DNA from: Ramlibacter sp.
Lineage (GTDB): Bacteria > Pseudomonadota > Gammaproteobacteria > Burkholderiales > Burkholderiaceae_C
Direction: 5' to 3'
Assembly: GCA_023701085.1 (NCBI GenBank)
Contig: JAMPXR010000072.1
Span: 1-9,320, forward strand
DNA: 9,320 bases
Shown here: piece after piece, positions 7,602 to 9,320 of the stretch
Numbering within the stretch: position 1 is the first letter of the stretch
How the letters are laid out: every line of letters starts with the position of its first letter
The notes under the pieces: model-generated
Told to the model about the DNA's origin: nothing
What the model saw: only the letters and a program-made list of their open reading frames with translations
Databases searched by the model: none
Translations under genes and position numbers: made by a program

Positions 7602-7688
7602 TGGTGCGCGGGGGGGGACTCGAACCCCCACGCCATCGCTGGCGTCAGGACCTAAACCTGGTGCGTCTACCAATTTCGCCACCCGCGC
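7602..7688 (-). tRNA. tRNA-Leu (UAG anticodon)
   Basis: An 87-nt tRNA with encoded CCA (7602-7604) and a long variable arm (ACGCCAGCGATGGCGT region), as expected for Leu. The acceptor stem GCGCGGG (7682-7688) pairs perfectly with CCCGCGC (7606-7612). The anticodon stem CAGG/CCTG encloses TTTAGGT, giving anticodon TAG, which reads CUA/CUG-type codons. The T-arm has GGGGGTTCGAGTCCCCC. It lies between the efflux permease and tig, on their strand. Confidence 0.97.
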
Positions 7689-7694
7689 CGGCCA

Positions 7695-7734
7695 GAAAAT
7701 CAAGGCGGGCGGCCAGGAAACCTGACCACCCGCC
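7695..7734 (-). terminator. Hairpin terminator candidate after the RND permease
   Basis: On the minus strand a 14-bp stem (7721-7734 with 7704-7717) closes on a 3-nt loop TTT. All 14 positions pair if two G-U wobbles are allowed. On the plus strand the same two would be C-A mismatches, so the structure fits minus-strand RNA better. It is followed by TTGATTTTC (7695-7703), a modest T-rich tail. It sits just before the tRNA-Leu(UAG) 5' end. Confidence 0.65.
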
Positions 7735-7735
7735 C

Positions 7736-7762
7736 AAATCCGGTCAACCGGTGATTTTAGCA
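7736..7762 (-). promoter_or_regulatory. Possible extended -10 and small hairpin upstream of tRNA-Leu(UAG)-tig
   Basis: The minus strand reads TGCTAAAAT (7754-7762), which matches an extended -10 (TGnTAnAAT-like), but I see no -35 at the right distance. Directly after it CCGG-TTGA-CCGG (about 7741-7752), flanked by AAAT/ATTT, can fold into a small bulged hairpin. If used, this promoter would have to read through the next hairpin to reach the tRNA. This is a weak call. Confidence 0.25.
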
Positions 7763-7768
7763 ATCTCC

Positions 7769-9320
7769 CTAGGCCGGCGCGGCGCTTGCCAGGCCCTGGG
7801 GTCCCAGGGCGGCGGGAATGGCGGCGTCCTCGCGCCGGACCCTGAACCAGGCCGCGTACATCGCCGGCAGCGCCAGCAGCGTCAGCACCGTCGCGACGAC
7901 CAGCCCGCCCATGATCGCCACCGCCATGGGCCCCCAGAACCCTGATCGGGACAGGGGAATCATCGCCAGCACCGCCGCGGCCGCGGTCAGGACGATGGGC
8001 CGCAGCCGCCGCACGGCCGATTCGACGATCGCGTCCCAGGCCGGCACACCGCGCGCGCGATCCTGCTCGATCTGGTCGATCAGGATCACCGAGTTTCGCT
8101 GGATCATGCCCATCAGCGCGATCACGCCCAGCAGCGCCACGAAGCCGAAGGGCCGGTCCAGGGCCAGCAGCGCGGCCGCGACGCCGGCCAGACCCAGCGG
8201 CCCGGTCAGGAACACCAGCATGGCGCGGCTGAAACTTTGCAGCTGCAGCATGAGCAGCGTGAAGGTGATGAACAGCATGATCGGCATGCCGGCGGCGATG
8301 GACGACGAGCCCTTGGAGCTTTCCTCCACCGCGCCGGCGACCTGGATCGCATACCCCGGCGGCCACTTCGCCTCCAGCGCCTTGAGCCTGGGCAGCAATT
8401 CGTCGGTCACCGTCGCGCCCTGCATGCCTTCGGCGACGTCGCCCTGCACCGTGATCGCGTAGTCGCGGTTCTCGCGCCACAGGACCCCCGGCTCCCAGGC
8501 GAGCACCGGCTTGGCGATCTGGGTCAGCGGGATGGACCGGCCCGACGCCGTCGGCAGGTAGGCGTTGGCGATGTCGGTGATCGCATTGCGCTCGTCGGCG
8601 GGTTGGCGCAGCACCATGTCCAGCGCCTTGTCACCCTCGCGGAACTGGCCCACGGTGGTGCCGGCCAGGATGGTCCTGGAGGCCTGCGCGATGGACTGGC
8701 TGGTGACGCCCAGGGCCCGGGCCTTGGCCTGGTCGATTTCGAGGCGCAGCACCTTGACCGATTCGTTCCAGTTGTCGTTGACCCCTCGCATGTTCGGGTT
8801 CTGGCCCATCACCGCCTTGACTTCATCGGCCCGCTCGCGCAATGCGACCGGATCGGAACCCACCACCCGGAACTGCACCGGATAGGGTACGGGCGGCCCG
8901 TTGGGCAGCAGCTTGACGCGGCCGCGAACCTCCGGGAATTCCCGCGCCAGCAGTTCGGGCAGCCGCGCATGCAGCGACTCGCGCATCTTCAGGTCCGCCG
9001 GCTGCACGATGAACTGCGAGACGTTGGTTTGCGGGAACACCTGGTCCAGCGGCAGGTAGAAGCGCGGAACGCCCGACCCGACCCAGGCGCTGACCGCGCG
9101 CACGCCCGCTTCGCGCAGCAGTCGCTGCTCCACGCGCCGCGTCGTCTCCTCGTTGGCGGCGAACGAGGTTCCTTCCGGGAACCAGATGTCCACCATGATC
9201 TCCGGGCGGCTGGACTCCGGGAAGAACTGCTGCTGCACCTTGCCCATGCCGGCGATGCCCAGCGCGAAACTCAGCAGCGTCGCGCCTATGGTGATCCAGC
9301 GGTGCTCCACGCACCAGCCG
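7769..9320 (-). CDS. RND-family efflux transporter permease (partial, C-terminal half)
   Basis: Inner-membrane proton-driven pump subunit, here lacking its N-terminal half, which lies beyond the right edge. The visible ~517 codons start with transmembrane helix 7 (TIGATLLSFALGIAGMG), then the second periplasmic porter domain, opening with QQFFPESSRPEIMVDIWFPE. After that come helices 8-12: PIMLFITFTLLMLQL, AMLVFLTGPLGLAGVAAALLA, the FGFVALLGVIALMGMI segment, a helix around IVLTAAAAVLAMIPL, and MAVAIMGGLVVATVLTLLAL. A short tail ends in ASAAPA before the TAG. In helix 10 an arginine (codon 8096-8098) sits where AcrB has Lys940. A GTG at 9310 is in frame but is internal, not the start. The substrate cannot be told; adaptor and outer-membrane genes, if linked, would lie upstream outside the window. 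Confidence 0.93.
   Translation of the reverse strand, partial: GWCVEHRWITIGATLLSFALGIAGMGKVQQQFFPESSRPEIMVDIWFPEGTSFAANEETTRRVEQRLLREAGVRAVSAWVGSGVPRFYLPLDQVFPQTNVSQFIVQPADLKMRESLHARLPELLAREFPEVRGRVKLLPNGPPVPYPVQFRVVGSDPVALRERADEVKAVMGQNPNMRGVNDNWNESVKVLRLEIDQAKARALGVTSQSIAQASRTILAGTTVGQFREGDKALDMVLRQPADERNAITDIANAYLPTASGRSIPLTQIAKPVLAWEPGVLWRENRDYAITVQGDVAEGMQGATVTDELLPRLKALEAKWPPGYAIQVAGAVEESSKGSSSIAAGMPIMLFITFTLLMLQLQSFSRAMLVFLTGPLGLAGVAAALLALDRPFGFVALLGVIALMGMIQRNSVILIDQIEQDRARGVPAWDAIVESAVRRLRPIVLTAAAAVLAMIPLSRSGFWGPMAVAIMGGLVVATVLTLLALPAMYAAWFRVRREDAAIPAALGPQGLASAAPA

Noticed and set aside
6108..7655. A 515-codon plus-strand open frame opposite tig and running into tRNA-Leu
   Set aside because: It is an antisense shadow of tig with no recognisable domain, and it reads through a tRNA gene.
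7742..7747. TTGACC as a -35 for tRNA-Leu(UAG)-tig
   Set aside because: No acceptable -10 lies 15-19 nt downstream; the candidates fall in the GC-rich hairpin.
7587..8480. A 297-codon minus-strand frame overlapping the RND gene and the tRNA
   Set aside because: It is out of frame with the RND permease, Arg/Gly/Ala-rich, and its end translates tRNA-Leu(UAG). The in-frame RND reading has clear transmembrane helices and family motifs.

Overview
The window is GC-rich chromosomal DNA in which every supported gene lies on the minus strand, so it reads from right to left. The order is: C-terminal half of an RND efflux permease, tRNA-Leu(UAG), tig, clpP, clpX, lon, tRNA-Gly(GCC), tRNA-Cys(GCA), tRNA-Leu(UAA), an uncharacterised protein of about 207 aa, and the N-terminal third of an MFS transporter of the UMF1/Atg22-like type. 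The tig-clpP-clpX-lon order is the classical proteobacterial proteostasis locus. The GC content, the codon usage and the look of the proteins suggest a betaproteobacterium, probably Alcaligenaceae (Bordetella/Achromobacter-like). That placement is inference; no database search was possible.

Right part (7602-9320): an RND permease truncated by the window edge, then a strong 14-bp hairpin, then tRNA-Leu(UAG). Trigger factor begins 27 nt after the 3' CCA of this tRNA. Centre (4008-7574): trigger factor meets nascent chains at the ribosome, ClpX unfolds and feeds substrates to ClpP, and Lon degrades misfolded and regulatory proteins. clpP and lon are each preceded by a heat-shock (sigma-32) promoter-like sequence with 13-nt spacing. 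The clpP one is built into the hairpin that looks like the tig terminator. Left-centre (1148-1536): a consensus TATAAT promoter right after lon drives tRNA-Gly, tRNA-Cys and tRNA-Leu(UAA), the same three isoacceptors in the same order as E. coli glyW-cysT-leuZ. Here a terminator-like hairpin with a U-tract follows tRNA-Gly and another follows tRNA-Cys. Left part (1-1120): the uncharacterised protein also begins exactly 27 nt after its tRNA-Leu, and the MFS gene follows 53 nt after it.

I see no mobile element, CRISPR array, defence island or other clearly new system. Most of the interest is in regulatory architecture: overlapping terminator and promoter, graded tRNA termination, and protein genes placed directly behind tRNA 3' ends. 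One uncharacterised protein is also present. The long open frames on the plus strand are antisense shadows of high-GC genes.
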